Positions 16,933 to 29,967 are shown, numbered from the stretch's first letter. The stretch: 64,000 nucleotides of DNA from Candidatus Berkiella aquae (GCF_001431295.2 NZ_LKAJ02000001.1:2108001-2172000); one strand, 5' to 3'. The notes: a model not told the origin generated them from the sequence alone. Numbers and translations are program-made.

Positions 16933-17439
16933 CTATCCCTTTTGCATCATGGCATTAAGTGCCAATGTAACGTTTCCAATCGTTTTCCCAAAAGAGGGTT
17001 GGCTATAAACCACCTTAACCGATTGGTCGACTAAAGATTTGTCAATGTAACCAAGACAATGTGTATCTTTGGCTACCATTTCTTTCACTGCTAAATCATC
17101 GTCTTGTTGCAAAGGTGGATTACCCTGCCCAGTAAAAATAACTCGTGACCAATAAGATTTTATTTCTGTTTCCGTTTTGTGAATAATTGATTTATAAAAC
17201 TGGCATCGAGAAACAGCTCCCATTTTCTGATCGATAGGGATCACTTTGGTGCCATTCGGCAAAAATTTAGTTTTACCTAAATAAATGCGATAGACCTCAT
17301 CGCGTGACAAACTTGTCACCGGTAATTGATGATTACTTATTACGACAATCTCAGCTTGAACCGCAGGAGAGACAAATCCTATCCAAAGCGATATTAAGGT
17401 TGTAGCACTGATTTTAATTGGCAATAAGACCGTTTTCAT
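16933..17439 (-). CDS. Small secreted PstS-like phosphate-binding-family protein (first copy)
   Basis: The 168-residue paralogue of the following gene shares EIVVISNHQLPVTSLSRDE, RIYLGKTKFLP and YWSRVIFTGQG, with an additional ~25 residues at the C-terminus (GKTIGNVTLALNAMMQKG). It has an N-terminal signal sequence. Its ATG overlaps the porin stop codon (TAATG), indicating translational coupling. The operon porin - binding protein - binding protein suggests periplasmic capture of a solute that enters through the porin; phosphate is only a family-based guess. Confidence 0.82.
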   Translation of the reverse strand: MKTVLLPIKISATTLISLWIGFVSPAVQAEIVVISNHQLPVTSLSRDEVYRIYLGKTKFLPNGTKVIPIDQKMGAVSRCQFYKSIIHKTETEIKSYWSRVIFTGQGNPPLQQDDDLAVKEMVAKDTHCLGYIDKSLVDQSVKVVYSQPSFGKTIGNVTLALNAMMQKG

Positions 17440-18731
17440 TACATCACCGCATCTACTGCTAAGGAATAAATGTTGACTGATTTATGCGGAAGCGCATCAA
17501 ACAGACCCGGACTATAACGATCAGGATGGACGTGACAGTATTCACCTTTTATCGCAATCCCTTCATAAACGTCCCAACGTAAACCGATAGTAACGGATGT
17601 TTGTTCACCAGCGCCCCCATCAAAAAATACGCTAGTGCCAATCAATGCTTGAGCAATTTGATTGAAGTTACTACTTAGCCCCAGGCCACCAAAAGCGGGA
17701 GGTAAGGTTGCTATCATATTTGCCGTGCTGTTAAATCGTCGCGTGTAATTATCTGCGAGTCTTTCTCGCGCAAAAGTAATATGAGGTAATAATTCGTTAA
17801 AACGGTAACCACCCATTAAATACCAACCAATAACGTCGGCAATAATCGGCGTACCAGCATGTCGTTTAACCAATTCACCCATGCTGACGAAATTATTCCA
17901 ATCGAATTGATAACCAATTCCTTTGAAGCTTGCATCAATACCGTAAGCAGAAAAATAATTAATATAATCGGGCCCTAATATGCCAAAACCCACCAACGTA
18001 TCCATCGCAACATTCAGGCCCTCCATCACAGTCCCTGCATTAGGGGTTAACGTCACTCGAGTGCCTTCATACCCTGCACGAATGCTAAAAGTTTCATCTC
18101 CGTAACGAAGATTAATAACGTACAGATCGCGTAAACGAACTCTAATTAAATCAAGAATGGTATTTCCCGGAGGAATGGGGAACGTTAATTCAGCGTTAGT
18201 TGCGCCATAAAAACCAGTGAGGGTTAAATCTTGTCCCCATAATTCCATTCGGTAACGTGCATCAACCCCGGTGACGTTACTAAAAGAGGCAGGGATTTGT
18301 GAATAAACTTCTTGTGGTGGACGGATCCAAGGGTAAGCGTATCCAACATTCACATAATCAGACAGCATATAAGTTTGGGTGCGCATTCGGCCTGCACGAA
18401 ATTGCCAACGATCGTTGGGTTCCCACTTAATAAATGCCCAAGGTGCGACCACATCAAAATCGCGTGACCCTTCAGCAAAGAATTGGGTCGTGATGCTAAC
18501 ATCTTCACGTAAATATTTGGTTAATTGTATACCAATGTTAGTATCTTTTTCCCAGCTCGGTCTCTTACCTATGTAAGAAACGTAAATCGGCTCAACACCT
18601 GTGTTGAGATAATCAACAGTTGACCAGGCAACGGCTGCAGACAAAAATCCATTGATTTGAATATCCCCAACCATTGCAAAGGCATTCGTTGCTACCATGC
18701 TTGCAAGGAGGGCTGTTAAACTCTTTTTCAT
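17439..18731 (-). CDS. Outer-membrane beta-barrel porin-like protein
   Basis: From ATG 18731 (MKKSLTALLASMVATNAFA, a clean signal peptide; AAGGT upstream) the product has about 430 residues of alternating amphipathic strands: WQFRAGRMRTQTYMLSDY, RYGDETFSIRAGYEGTRV, SVTIGLRWDVYEGIAIKGEY. The frame continues upstream to 18809, but that extension lacks a signal and overlaps serS. The barrel resembles porins of the phosphate/general type without a closer match. It is first in a three-gene operon with two PstS-like proteins. Confidence 0.82.
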   Translation of the reverse strand: MKKSLTALLASMVATNAFAMVGDIQINGFLSAAVAWSTVDYLNTGVEPIYVSYIGKRPSWEKDTNIGIQLTKYLREDVSITTQFFAEGSRDFDVVAPWAFIKWEPNDRWQFRAGRMRTQTYMLSDYVNVGYAYPWIRPPQEVYSQIPASFSNVTGVDARYRMELWGQDLTLTGFYGATNAELTFPIPPGNTILDLIRVRLRDLYVINLRYGDETFSIRAGYEGTRVTLTPNAGTVMEGLNVAMDTLVGFGILGPDYINYFSAYGIDASFKGIGYQFDWNNFVSMGELVKRHAGTPIIADVIGWYLMGGYRFNELLPHITFARERLADNYTRRFNSTANMIATLPPAFGGLGLSSNFNQIAQALIGTSVFFDGGAGEQTSVTIGLRWDVYEGIAIKGEYCHVHPDRYSPGLFDALPHKSVNIYSLAVDAVM

Positions 18732-18801
18732 TGCCAACCTTCGGGACCAATTCCTTGTACCCACTAACTGCGATGAACTTATACTATGATACGGCGAATA
18801 T

Positions 18802-20091
<1,290 letters not shown>

Positions 20092-21363
20092 CTAACTCTC
20101 ACGTTCTTTGGGACGAAGAAATGCTAATTTTTCAGCTATTTTTATTTCAAGCCCCTGCTGAACGGGGTAATAATATTGTTGCTCTCCCATCTCATCTGGG
20201 AAGTACGTCTGGCCTTGTGCAAATCCACCAGGTTCATTCGGATCATAGCGATAAGATTTTCCATATCCCATCTTTTTCATGAATTTGGTCGGCGCATTTC
20301 GTAAATGATCCGGTACCCCATAAGATGGAGAATGCTTGATTTGTGCCATGGCTTGATTATAACCGTTATAGACAGCCGTACTTTTAGGGGCGCAAGCAAG
20401 ATAAACAACGGCTTGAGCAAGCGCCAATTCTCCCTCAGGCGAACCTAATCGCTCTAATGCTTGCCATGCATCCATGGCTAAACCTAAACCTCTGGGATCC
20501 GCATTACCAATGTCTTCGCTCGCCATTCTGACGATGCGTCTTGCGATATAAGCCGGATCACAGCCACCATCTAGCATACGACAAAGCCAATAAAGCGCGC
20601 CATCTGGCGAACTTCCGCGAACTGCTTTGTGTAAAGCAGAGATCTGTTCGTAGAAGACATCGCCTTGTTTATCAAAATGACGATAATCTTGTTGCAGAAC
20701 ATCTTCAATTATTTCCATTGAAAATGTTGTTGGATCAGCTAATCCATGATAGCGTTCAATGATAATTTCTAGAATATTTAATAATCTTCTGGCATCGCCA
20801 TCAGCGCTACTCACTAACCTTTCTTGCATTGCTTGGGTGAATTCCATTTTCTCTTGTACTAACCCTTGCTGTAAAACTTGTAGCAGATCAGCATTGGTTA
20901 AGGGTTTTAAAACATAAACTCGACAACGAGAAAGCAAAGCATGATTTACCTGAAAAGAAGGGTTTTCAGTGGTTGCACCAATTAAGTGAACGGTTCCGTC
21001 TTCAACAAAGGGTAATAAAGCGTCTTGTTGATTTTTATTAAAGCGATGAATTTCGTCAATAAATAAAACCGTTTCACGCTGTTCTTCCTGCAAACGCGTT
21101 GCCGCAGCCGCGACGGCTTCTCTTATTTCTTTAACACCAGCCATCACAGCCGATAAAGCACAAAAATGGGCTTTACTTGAATTCGCAATAATCTGAGCCA
21201 ATGTCGTTTTACCAACGCCGGGTGGCCCCCAAAATAGCATTGAATGCAAGTTGCCCCTTTCGATTGCTAAACGCAATGGTCGATTAGGGCCAACTAAATG
21301 TGCTTGGCCAGCAAATTGAGCAAACGTGGTGGGCCTTAATCTAGCAGCAAGCGGTAAAACCAT
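20092..21363 (-). CDS. rarA: Replication-associated recombination AAA+ ATPase
   Basis: RarA (MgsA) is a clamp-loader-like AAA+ ATPase acting at stalled forks. Its 423 residues hold Walker A (GPPGVGKTTLAQ), Walker B/sensor ([17 protein letters not shown]), sensor 1 (GATTENPSF) and the C-terminal tetramerisation region ending in the conserved YGKSYRYDPNEPGGFAQGQ block. It lies between lolA and serS in the conserved order. Confidence 0.95.
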   Translation of the reverse strand: MVLPLAARLRPTTFAQFAGQAHLVGPNRPLRLAIERGNLHSMLFWGPPGVGKTTLAQIIANSSKAHFCALSAVMAGVKEIREAVAAAATRLQEEQRETVLFIDEIHRFNKNQQDALLPFVEDGTVHLIGATTENPSFQVNHALLSRCRVYVLKPLTNADLLQVLQQGLVQEKMEFTQAMQERLVSSADGDARRLLNILEIIIERYHGLADPTTFSMEIIEDVLQQDYRHFDKQGDVFYEQISALHKAVRGSSPDGALYWLCRMLDGGCDPAYIARRIVRMASEDIGNADPRGLGLAMDAWQALERLGSPEGELALAQAVVYLACAPKSTAVYNGYNQAMAQIKHSPSYGVPDHLRNAPTKFMKKMGYGKSYRYDPNEPGGFAQGQTYFPDEMGEQQYYYPVQQGLEIKIAEKLAFLRPKERES

Positions 21364-21420
21364 AATGCGTTCTCACTCAATAGCGAACGTTCAAACTTGG
21401 CCAAAAAGGGACGTTCATCG

Positions 21421-22062
21421 TTAGCTGCCTGCTTGAATCACATCGACACCTTTAGGAGGCGTAAAAGCAAATAATTTTTGATTAACTGATTGATTTACTT
21501 CTACATTAGTGAAAATGGTTTTCACATTTTGCCCTAAGGGATCACGCATACGAATTTCATTAAGCTTTTCTTGAGTAAAACGGATATTAATCGTTGAAAA
21601 AGTACTGTCTTTTTGCTTTGGTTTTAATTGATAACAGGTTTGGTTGTTATCACACTTTTTAGCAAATGAAATCGTAAATGTATCCCCCAATTTAGAAGCA
21701 TCTCCTGCTAATAAGGTGGCTGGAGAATTTTGTAGGGCTTGACCTAAATCTTGTTTGGTCACTTGCTCTAAATCAAGATCATAAGTCCAAACGAATTTGC
21801 CATCCGCAACAACTAGAATGGGATCGGGTTTTTTGCTTTTCCAATAAAATTTACCAGGGCGTGAAATCACGACTTCGCCTTGAGTATTCGATAATGACTC
21901 ACCTTGTGAACCTTGAATTTTTTGAGAAAAATTCGCTTTAAAGGTTGAAATCTTTTTTAAGGAAGCCATTAATTGTTCAGCAGCAGAATCTTCTGCAATG
22001 GCTTGTGTCACGACACAACAAAGGCCGAATGTCAGTAGCACACTTTTTAAAACGCTTCGCAT
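21421..22062 (-). CDS. lolA: Outer-membrane lipoprotein carrier protein LolA
   Basis: The periplasmic chaperone carries lipoproteins from LolCDE to the outer membrane. From ATG 22062 it has 213 residues with signal peptide VLLTFGLCCVVTQAIA. The mature domain shows the LolA features FKANFSQKIQG and GKFYWKSKKPDPILVVADGK. GAGGT precedes ATG 22062. The frame extends to 22140 within ftsK, but the internal start gives the proper signal peptide. The ftsK stop lies 1 bp upstream, so the two genes are coupled. Confidence 0.95.
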   Translation of the reverse strand: MRSVLKSVLLTFGLCCVVTQAIAEDSAAEQLMASLKKISTFKANFSQKIQGSQGESLSNTQGEVVISRPGKFYWKSKKPDPILVVADGKFVWTYDLDLEQVTKQDLGQALQNSPATLLAGDASKLGDTFTISFAKKCDNNQTCYQLKPKQKDSTFSTINIRFTQEKLNEIRMRDPLGQNVKTIFTNVEVNQSVNQKLFAFTPPKGVDVIQAGS

Positions 22063-22063
22063 A

Positions 22064-24556
22064 TTAACCTCTTTCAATCGGTGCGGGTGCGAGCACTTCT
22101 CGGGTTCCGTTAGAAAGGACTGAGCTAACCACTCCTTCACTTTCCATCTGTTCTATGAGGCGTGCTGCACGGTTATAACCAATTTTTAATCGGCGTTGGA
22201 CTAACGAGATGGATGCTTTACGCGATTCAGTGACGATTGCCAATGCTTGGTCATATAACTCATCTAATTCACCATCCGACGCTGATGTCGTTGAACTGGG
22301 TGAAGATTGTATCACGCTTTCAATATAAGCTGGCTGCCCTAATTTTCTTAATTCTTTGGTCACCTTATGAACTTCATCATCGCTAACAAACGCCCCGTGA
22401 ATACGATGAGGTATACCCACTCCCGGAGGTAAATAGAGCATATCCCCATGTCCTAATAACTGCTCTGCACCGGATTGATCGATAATAGTCCTGGAATCAA
22501 TACGAGAAGACACTTGGAAAGCGATACGGGTCGGTATATTGGCTTTAATAAGCCCTGTAATCACATCAACTGAAGGCCGTTGTGTCGCTAAAATCAGGTG
22601 TATACCCGCAGCACGGGCTTTTTGGGCAATTCTGGCAATGAGTTCTTCCACTTTTTTACCCACGACCATCATCATGTCAGCAAATTCATCGACGACCACA
22701 ACGATATAAGGCAATTTTTCTAACGGTTCTGGTTTATCCCCTGGCATGGGCTGCCAAAAAGGATCTAACAGGGGTTGTCCTTCTTTTGCTGCCGCAACCA
22801 CTTTTTGGTTATAACCTGTTAGGTTACGCACGCCGATCGCAGCCATTAGCTGATATCGTCTTTCCATTTCCGCGACACACCAACGCAATGCATTTGCTGC
22901 ATCTTTCATATCGGTTACAACGGGAGTCAACAGATGAGGGATATTGTCATAGACCGCCAATTCAAGCATTTTGGGATCGATCATGATGAGGCGGACATCT
23001 TCGGGTGAAGCTTTGTATAAAATACTAAGTAACATGGCATTCACCCCCACTGATTTACCGGAACCTGTGGTACCAGCGACCAACAAATGGGGCATTTTCG
23101 CCAGATCAACGGCAACGGGTCTGCCTGCAATATCTTTACCTAATGCTAAGGTGATTGGAGATTCTGCATCTTGATAACAGCTATCTTCTAATACTTCTTT
23201 TAACCGTACCAGCTCTCGATTAGGGTTAGGTATTTCTAAACCAACGACTGATTTACCTGGAATCACTTCAACCACACGCACGCTGACCACCGATAAGCTT
23301 CGAGCTAAATCTTTGGCAAGTCCCGTGATTTTATTCACTTTGATCCCTGCCGCTAAATCTAATTCAAAACGGGTGATCACAGGGCCTGGCAAAACACCAA
23401 CCACTTTGGCATCAACCCCAAACTCCATGAGCCGGGTTTCAACTAATCGGGAGAGATCTTGCCTTTGTTGTGAACTAAAACCTTGTCTAGCAGACTTTTC
23501 TGGCATTTCTAGCAAGGATAAATCAGGCAAAGCATGTTCTTCATCCTGTTTAGGACGACGTTTTGGGCGCGCTGTAATCGAGGGTAATACTTCTTCTTCT
23601 TCCACGACGGCCTTGGGTTTCACGACAACGCGTGGTTTTTTAAGTGCAAGAGGAGCAGATGCGGGGACTGCTGCTTGCGTTTGTTTTTTAGCTTTTGGAC
23701 GCAATGATGGTAAGGGTTCCGAAAAGACATCATCTTCATCGATGAACGAATCTAATGAATCTTTTGAACTGGATTTCATTGATGATTCTTCGGGCTCAAA
23801 AGCCACATCTTCAAAATCTGCAGGAGACTGCTTGCTAGAGCGACCTCCCAAATTAATGGCTGAAAAATCGGGTAAAGCAGGTAACTTAATCTGGCTCATT
23901 TGTTCAGAGCCTTTTTTCACAATACCTGGTAAGTATTTTGTTAGCTTTCCTAGCATCACCAGGGTGTGGTGACCTATTAACTCCAAAAAGAGTAACCATG
24001 ACATTCCTGTAAACAGCGTTACACCGCTGAGTAACAAAGCCAACAAAATAACCGTCGATCCCACAGGATTCATGTAAGTAACTGTTACGGCTTTGACTGC
24101 TGCCCCCAACAATCCCCCTGTACTCATTGGCAAGCTAGGCAACATAGAAATATGTAGCGCTATTAAGCCACAACTGGCTGCCAAAGCGACTAATAATCCT
24201 AATAAACGCACCGACCAAATGAGCGGGTTTGATTCGGTTTTTTGCGGAAGATCGCGATAAATAAATAGGCCTGAAATGCCTAAAGCCGCTGGAAATAGGT
24301 AAGCCATGTATCCAAACAATGAGAAAAGGACATCAGAGAACCAAGCACCGGTTTTTCCAGCTGAGTTTCGAATGTCATTAGACATACCAGAATGTGACCA
24401 AGCAGAATCACCATCATGATAGGTAATCAAAGCAATCAGTAAATAAATCCCAAATGAACAAAGCAAAATAAACGCGCCTTCTCGCATGCGTCGGTTAACT
24501 TGCAGCGATAAAAACGACAAATTGGCGGTATCATTGCGTGTGGTGGCTTGCTTCAT
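22064..24556 (-). CDS. ftsK: DNA translocase FtsK
   Basis: FtsK couples cell division to chromosome dimer resolution by pumping DNA at the septum. The 830-residue protein has four to five N-terminal TM helices (residues about 30-210), a Pro/Lys-rich linker far shorter than in E. coli (1329 residues total), the motor domain with Walker A ([17 protein letters not shown]) and Walker B ([15 protein letters not shown]), and the C-terminal gamma winged helix ([19 protein letters not shown]) that reads KOPS sites. It is divergent from trxB and followed by lolA. Confidence 0.97.
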   Translation of the reverse strand: MKQATTRNDTANLSFLSLQVNRRMREGAFILLCSFGIYLLIALITYHDGDSAWSHSGMSNDIRNSAGKTGAWFSDVLFSLFGYMAYLFPAALGISGLFIYRDLPQKTESNPLIWSVRLLGLLVALAASCGLIALHISMLPSLPMSTGGLLGAAVKAVTVTYMNPVGSTVILLALLLSGVTLFTGMSWLLFLELIGHHTLVMLGKLTKYLPGIVKKGSEQMSQIKLPALPDFSAINLGGRSSKQSPADFEDVAFEPEESSMKSSSKDSLDSFIDEDDVFSEPLPSLRPKAKKQTQAAVPASAPLALKKPRVVVKPKAVVEEEEVLPSITARPKRRPKQDEEHALPDLSLLEMPEKSARQGFSSQQRQDLSRLVETRLMEFGVDAKVVGVLPGPVITRFELDLAAGIKVNKITGLAKDLARSLSVVSVRVVEVIPGKSVVGLEIPNPNRELVRLKEVLEDSCYQDAESPITLALGKDIAGRPVAVDLAKMPHLLVAGTTGSGKSVGVNAMLLSILYKASPEDVRLIMIDPKMLELAVYDNIPHLLTPVVTDMKDAANALRWCVAEMERRYQLMAAIGVRNLTGYNQKVVAAAKEGQPLLDPFWQPMPGDKPEPLEKLPYIVVVVDEFADMMMVVGKKVEELIARIAQKARAAGIHLILATQRPSVDVITGLIKANIPTRIAFQVSSRIDSRTIIDQSGAEQLLGHGDMLYLPPGVGIPHRIHGAFVSDDEVHKVTKELRKLGQPAYIESVIQSSPSSTTSASDGELDELYDQALAIVTESRKASISLVQRRLKIGYNRAARLIEQMESEGVVSSVLSNGTREVLAPAPIERG

Positions 24557-24674
24557 TCTGTTTCATCTTTAAGCTTTTAGTCAAAATTTGCCTATTAGTG
24601 TAGCATGACTTCTTGGGAGTCTCTGCGTAATGTATACTCGTACCTAATCTATGTAAAAGAATATTTAAAGGTAA

Positions 24675-25637
<963 letters not shown>

Positions 25638-25693
25638 ACATATTTCCCCCCTTCTGGTTAGCCAATGACTCGATTGATTTTCCTTCGCCGTCA

Positions 25694-26338
25694 TTGGCTT
25701 TAAAAGAGCCTAATGGCCTTTTAGCGTTGGGGGGAGATCTTAGCACTTCAAGATTATTAAATGCCTATCGTTTAGGGATCTTCCCTTGGTATGACGAAGA
25801 GCCTATTTTATGGTGGAGCCCCGATCCTCGCACGGTACTCTTTTTAAAAGATTTACATATTTCTCACAGCTTACAAAAATTTCTCAACAAAAACCCTTTT
25901 ACCATTAAAACCGATGAAAATTTTGCTGGTGTTTTACAGCATTGCGCTGCCCCACGTGTTCGAGAAGCAAAATTAACCGGTACCTGGCTTAATCCACCAA
26001 TGCAATCTGCATACCTTGCTTTGCATGAGATGGGCTATGCCCATTCAATCGAGGTTTATGAAAACAATATTTTAGTTGGTGGACTATATGGTATCAGCAT
26101 GGGACGGCTCTTTTTTGGTGAATCGATGTTTAGCTTAAAGACCAACGCTTCTAAAGTCGCACTGGTCGCTCTCACTAAACAGCTGAAAATGTGGGACTTT
26201 TTGCTGATTGATTGCCAAGTAGCCTCCTCACATCTGTTTAGCCTGGGCGCAAAGCAAATCCCCAGACAGCAATTTATGGAGATTCTTGCTGAGAATAATA
26301 AGTTTGACAGCAAAATTTTAAAATGGTCATTTTCATAG
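25694..26338 (+). CDS. aat: Leucyl/phenylalanyl-tRNA-protein transferase (start uncertain)
   Basis: Aat adds Leu or Phe to N-terminal Arg/Lys, making substrates for ClpS/ClpAP, both encoded nearby. The core EPNGLLALGGDL, GIFPWY, ILWWSPDPRTVL and GLYGISMGRLFFGESMFS is intact. The first usable standard codon is TTG 25694 (MALKEPNG), which would cut about 18 residues normally present. In the same frame upstream one reads a typical N-terminus, IFPPFWLANDSIDFPSPSL, back to 25634, but with no ATG, GTG or TTG. So translation may begin at a rare ATA/ATT codon, or the C6 run at 25646-25651 may contain a frameshift. Confidence 0.88.
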   Translation: MALKEPNGLLALGGDLSTSRLLNAYRLGIFPWYDEEPILWWSPDPRTVLFLKDLHISHSLQKFLNKNPFTIKTDENFAGVLQHCAAPRVREAKLTGTWLNPPMQSAYLALHEMGYAHSIEVYENNILVGGLYGISMGRLFFGESMFSLKTNASKVALVALTKQLKMWDFLLIDCQVASSHLFSLGAKQIPRQQFMEILAENNKFDSKILKWSFS

Positions 26339-26415
26339 TTCAAGGCAAGGAGTTCCGTGAGACGCCGTAATTTGGTAGGATCTGGGCCCAAGCTTATTTT
26401 AATTAGGGGAGCTCC

Positions 26416-26694
26416 ATGGCAAAAGAAGACCATATCGAAATGGAAGGAACGGTAACTGAAACATTACCGAACACAATGTTCAGAGTAGAATTAGATAATA
26501 AACACGTCGTGACTGCGCATATTTCCGGTAGAATGCGTAAAAATTATATCCGGATCTTAACTGGGGATCGCGTAACCGTGCAGCTTACCCCTTATGACTT
26601 AACCAAAGGTCGCATTATTTTCCGTAATCGGGATGGTAAACCCGACGAAAAAGGTAGCAAAGAACCTGTAATCGTGAGTAAAGAGGAAGATTAA
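26416..26694 (+). CDS. infA: Translation initiation factor IF-1 with C-terminal extension
   Basis: IF-1 binds the ribosomal A site during initiation. Residues 1-72 are a standard S1/OB fold ([52 protein letters not shown]). The usual bacterial IF-1 ends at about residue 72, while this one continues for 20 charged residues ([19 protein letters not shown]). The stop codon overlaps that of clpA on the other strand by 4 bp. AGGGGA lies upstream of ATG 26416. Confidence 0.96.
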   Translation: MAKEDHIEMEGTVTETLPNTMFRVELDNKHVVTAHISGRMRKNYIRILTGDRVTVQLTPYDLTKGRIIFRNRDGKPDEKGSKEPVIVSKEED

Positions 26695-26710
26695 TCTACC
26701 TCTTTACTCA
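26675..26710. terminator. 12-bp inverted repeat across the overlapping infA/clpA stop codons
   Basis: TGAGTAAAGAGG (26675-26686) pairs perfectly with CCTCTTTACTCA (26699-26710) across a 12-nt loop holding both stop codons. Because the two coding ends are complementary, both proteins end with an SKE-containing tail. It may act as a bidirectional transcription barrier, although no T-run follows. Confidence 0.5.
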
Positions 26711-28964
26711 TTTCAGTAACTGTCAATTGGATCCCTTGCGCATCGGCTGTCACTTCAACATGACCTCCCATGGAAAGTTTGCCAAATAAGAGCTCATCTG
26801 CAAGGGGCTTCTTCAAATGCTCTTGAATTAACCTTGCCATCGGCCTTGCGCCCATTTTCTTGTCGTAACCTTTTTCCGATAACCATTGGCGAGCTGCCGC
26901 ATCTGCAAAGAAGGTCACTTCTTTCTCTGCTAAACGTTTTTCTAAATCATGTAAGAACTTATCAACTACCCTGGTAATCGTTTCTTCACTTAAAGCTTCG
27001 AACTGAATGATAGCATCCAAGCGATTGCGGAATTCCGGTGTAAAGGTTTTTTGAATCGCAGCCATGCCATCCGTTTGATGTGACTGTTCTTTAAACCCGA
27101 TTGAATTGCGCTCCATCATGGTCGCACCGGCATTGGTCGTCATGATTAAGGTGACATGACGAAAATCTGCCTTACGCCCATTGGTATCGGTTAAAGAGCC
27201 ATGATCCATCACTTGTAACAACAAGTTGAAAACATCGGGATGCGCTTTTTCAATTTCATCAAGCAAAACAACCGAGTGCGGATTTTTATTAACAGCTTCC
27301 GTTAACAAACCACCATGATCGTAACCAACATAACCTGGAGGCGCACCAATCAAGCGTGAAACCGTATGGCTTTCCATATATTCGGACATATCAAACCGAA
27401 TGAGCTCAACCCCTAAGCTGTTAGCTAGTTGCTTTGACACTTCCGTTTTACCAACCCCGGTTGGTCCTGCAAATAAAAAGCAACCGACAGGTTTTTCTGG
27501 GTCACTCAAACCTGAGCGACCCATTTTGACAGCAGCAGCAAGCACCTGAATGGCTTTATCTTGACCAAACACTTTGCCACGTAATTCTTCTGCTAAGTTC
27601 CCTAATAACGCTCTATCGCTCGTAGAAACCGTTTTAGAAGGGATCCTCGCCATACGAGCAACAATTTGTTCAACTTCTTTTACACCAATCACTTTCTTAC
27701 GACGTCTCTCTGGCATTAGGCGCTGATAAGCACCCGCTTCATCGACAACGTCAATGGCTTTATCCGGCAAGAAACGATCTTGAATATAGCGACCTGCGAG
27801 TTCTGCTGCAGCACGCAATGCAGCACCGGTATAACGAATTTGATGATGTTGCTCAAAATGCGTTTTAATACCTTTTAAGATCCGAATCGTTTCTTCAATA
27901 GAAGGTTCTTTGATATCTATCTTTTGGAAGCGTCTTGCTAAGGCACGATCTTTTTCAAAGATACCACGATATTCTTGATAAGTTGTTGAGCCAATGCAGC
28001 GCAGCTCACCGGTAGCAAGCATCGGTTTAATGAGGTTCGATGCATCCATCACCCCACCGGATGCAGCACCTGCACCAATGATGGTATGAATTTCATCAAT
28101 AAATAGTACAGCACCTGAATCACGTTTCAAATGTAGAAGTAAGGATTTAAAACGCTTTTCAAAATCACCGCGATATTTAGTCCCTGCCAATAGGGAACCT
28201 AAATCTAATGAATACACTGTGCAATGATGTAATGCTTTGGGTACTTTACCTTCAACAATGGCTTTTGCTAAACCTTCTGCAATCGCTGTTTTACCAACCC
28301 CAGCTTCACCCACATATAACGGATTATTTTTACGACGACGGCAAAGGATTTGCACTGTGCGTTCCAACTCGGTCGAACGCCCAATCAAAGGATCGATTTT
28401 CCCTTGTTTTGCCTGTACATTAAGATTGATGGCATAGCTCTCTAAAGGACTCTTTGCAACGGTTTCATGTCCGCTTTCTTGTTCAAGCGGCTGATCCATT
28501 TCAGGTTCATCCATTTCTCGAGGTTCTTCAACCTTAGAAATGCCATGCGAAATGAAATTCACCACATCTAAGCGGGTAATATTTTCTTGCTTTAAGAAAT
28601 AAACCGCTTGGCTTTCTTGCTCGCTAAATATCGCAGCAAGCACATTCGCCCCCGTGACTTCTTCTCGTCCAGCAGATTGCACATGAAACACAGCTCGTTG
28701 CAGAACTCGCTGAAAACCCAATGTGGGCTGTGTTTCCCGATGCGACTCTGTCGATGGGATCAATGGCGTGGTTTCATCAACAAACGTTTGTAAATCTTGG
28801 CGCAACCTTTCAACGTCTGCACCGCACGAACGTAGCACATTAGAAGCAGCAGAATTATCAAGCAATGCAAGTAGCAAGTGCTCAACCGTCATGAATTCAT
28901 GACGCTTATCCCTAGCTTCCTTAAATGCAAGGTTGAGCGTGGTCTCTAGTTCTTTGCTCAACAT
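26691..28964 (-). CDS. clpA: ATP-dependent Clp protease ATP-binding subunit ClpA
   Basis: ClpA unfolds substrates and feeds them to ClpP. The 757-residue protein (E. coli 758) has the N-domain (residues 1-145) that docks ClpS, and two AAA+ modules with Walker [16 protein letters not shown] and [15 protein letters not shown]. The IGL-type ClpP-binding loop region (NSIGFKEQ) lies in the second module. It is downstream of clpS with 29 bp between. The 3' end overlaps infA convergently. Confidence 0.97.
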   Translation of the reverse strand: MLSKELETTLNLAFKEARDKRHEFMTVEHLLLALLDNSAASNVLRSCGADVERLRQDLQTFVDETTPLIPSTESHRETQPTLGFQRVLQRAVFHVQSAGREEVTGANVLAAIFSEQESQAVYFLKQENITRLDVVNFISHGISKVEEPREMDEPEMDQPLEQESGHETVAKSPLESYAINLNVQAKQGKIDPLIGRSTELERTVQILCRRRKNNPLYVGEAGVGKTAIAEGLAKAIVEGKVPKALHHCTVYSLDLGSLLAGTKYRGDFEKRFKSLLLHLKRDSGAVLFIDEIHTIIGAGAASGGVMDASNLIKPMLATGELRCIGSTTYQEYRGIFEKDRALARRFQKIDIKEPSIEETIRILKGIKTHFEQHHQIRYTGAALRAAAELAGRYIQDRFLPDKAIDVVDEAGAYQRLMPERRRKKVIGVKEVEQIVARMARIPSKTVSTSDRALLGNLAEELRGKVFGQDKAIQVLAAAVKMGRSGLSDPEKPVGCFLFAGPTGVGKTEVSKQLANSLGVELIRFDMSEYMESHTVSRLIGAPPGYVGYDHGGLLTEAVNKNPHSVVLLDEIEKAHPDVFNLLLQVMDHGSLTDTNGRKADFRHVTLIMTTNAGATMMERNSIGFKEQSHQTDGMAAIQKTFTPEFRNRLDAIIQFEALSEETITRVVDKFLHDLEKRLAEKEVTFFADAAARQWLSEKGYDKKMGARPMARLIQEHLKKPLADELLFGKLSMGGHVEVTADAQGIQLTVTEMSKEVD

Positions 28965-28993
28965 GGCACCAACCTCCTAGCGTCTTTGTTGGG

Positions 28994-29314
28994 TTAGATT
29001 TTTTCCATTTTGCAAAGCAATGGATGTTCATTGATCCTTGCAAATTCGTTTACTTGTGCTACTTTTGTCTCAGCAATATCTCTTGTATAGATACCGCAGA
29101 CTCCCTTATTATGGCGATGAACTTCAAGCATCACCTTAACAGCTTGTGGATAACCCATCCCAAAGAACTGTTGTAACACGACCACCACAAAATCCATTGG
29201 CGTATAGTCGTCGTTCAACAAGAACACCTGATACTGAGAGGGCCATTCTCGCTTACTTTTTTTATCAGTCTTGATAGCAGGCGTAACCGCCCTGCGTTCA
29301 AATGCTGTGCCCAT
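28994..29314 (-). CDS. clpS: ATP-dependent Clp protease adaptor ClpS
   Basis: ClpS delivers N-degron substrates to ClpAP. The 106-residue protein contains the conserved core [17 protein letters not shown] and the histidine-rich [21 protein letters not shown]. The NDD and M-EVH elements form the N-degron pocket. It is divergent from cspD and upstream of clpA, as in E. coli. Aat, which makes ClpS substrates, lies 3 kb away. Confidence 0.97.
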   Translation of the reverse strand: MGTAFERRAVTPAIKTDKKSKREWPSQYQVFLLNDDYTPMDFVVVVLQQFFGMGYPQAVKVMLEVHRHNKGVCGIYTRDIAETKVAQVNEFARINEHPLLCKMEKI

Positions 29315-29579
29315 ACTCTGATATTAGCCAACTATTGGCTACCTCGCCTTCATCATGAAAAAAATGTTTCATTTTTATTGTGGCACAAATGTTTTTATTT
29401 ATATATAACCAACTAACTATACCTAAAGTATTTATAAGTCTTGACTGAATAACCGTTTATGTACAACAGTTATGGTTCTCCTTATCTATTGCGAGAAGGA
29501 GAGCTGCTAGGCTAATTTTTAGTTTAGTATCTAAGGTTGTATTTTAAGAAGTTCACTTGGTTAAAAAAGGATTTTGAGT

Positions 29580-29834
29580 ATGCCAACTGGGATAGTAAAG
29601 TGGTTTAATAGTGCAAAAGGTTATGGATTTATTTGCCCTGAAGGTGGTGGACAGGATGTATTTGCACATTTCTCTGCCATTGTCATGGAAGGTTACAAAT
29701 GCCTAAAAGCTGGGCAAGCAGTAGCCTATGAAGTGAATGAAGGGCCTAAAGGGTTACATGCATCAGATATCCGCGCAGTCGGAGCTGAAGTGGATCCCTC
29801 GAGGTTACATCAAATGGATATCGCTGAAGCTTAA
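29580..29834 (+). CDS. cspD: Cold-shock domain protein, CspD-like
   Basis: The 84-residue cold-shock domain protein has RNP1-type GYGFICPE and RNP2-type VFAHFSAIV motifs for single-stranded nucleic acid binding. Its location divergent from clpS matches cspD of E. coli, an inhibitor of replication in stationary phase. The frame starts at TTG 29574; ATG 29580 (MPTGIVKWFNSAKG) is preferred, with AAGGA upstream. The preceding 240 bp hold no gene and probably a long 5' leader. Confidence 0.9.
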   Translation: MPTGIVKWFNSAKGYGFICPEGGGQDVFAHFSAIVMEGYKCLKAGQAVAYEVNEGPKGLHASDIRAVGAEVDPSRLHQMDIAEA

Positions 29835-29863
29835 CGCTATTAACCATTTTCTCCTAAATGGAA

Positions 29864-29936
29864 TATACTCTTCGCAGTTGAATTTTAGGTGTTGTAGCCT
29901 AAGGCTAACAACCTAAAATCAACTGCTGTGAGTATA
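29864..29936. terminator. Long near-perfect inverted repeat between cspD and icd
   Basis: TATACTC (29864-29870) pairs with GAGTATA (29930-29936). The inner stem runs CAGTTGA-ATTTTAGGT-GTTGTAGCC against its complement at 29903-29925, with single-base bulges and a TAA loop. It lies between convergent genes and probably terminates both; the length suggests a dispersed hairpin element rather than a minimal terminator. Confidence 0.6.
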
Positions 29937-29967
29937 GAGGCGGATCAAATCCGCCACATCTAAACCC

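Noticed and set aside
23313..23972. 219-residue plus-strand ORF inside ftsK
   Set aside because: It is antisense to the Pro/Lys-rich FtsK linker and motor domain and has no homology-like features.
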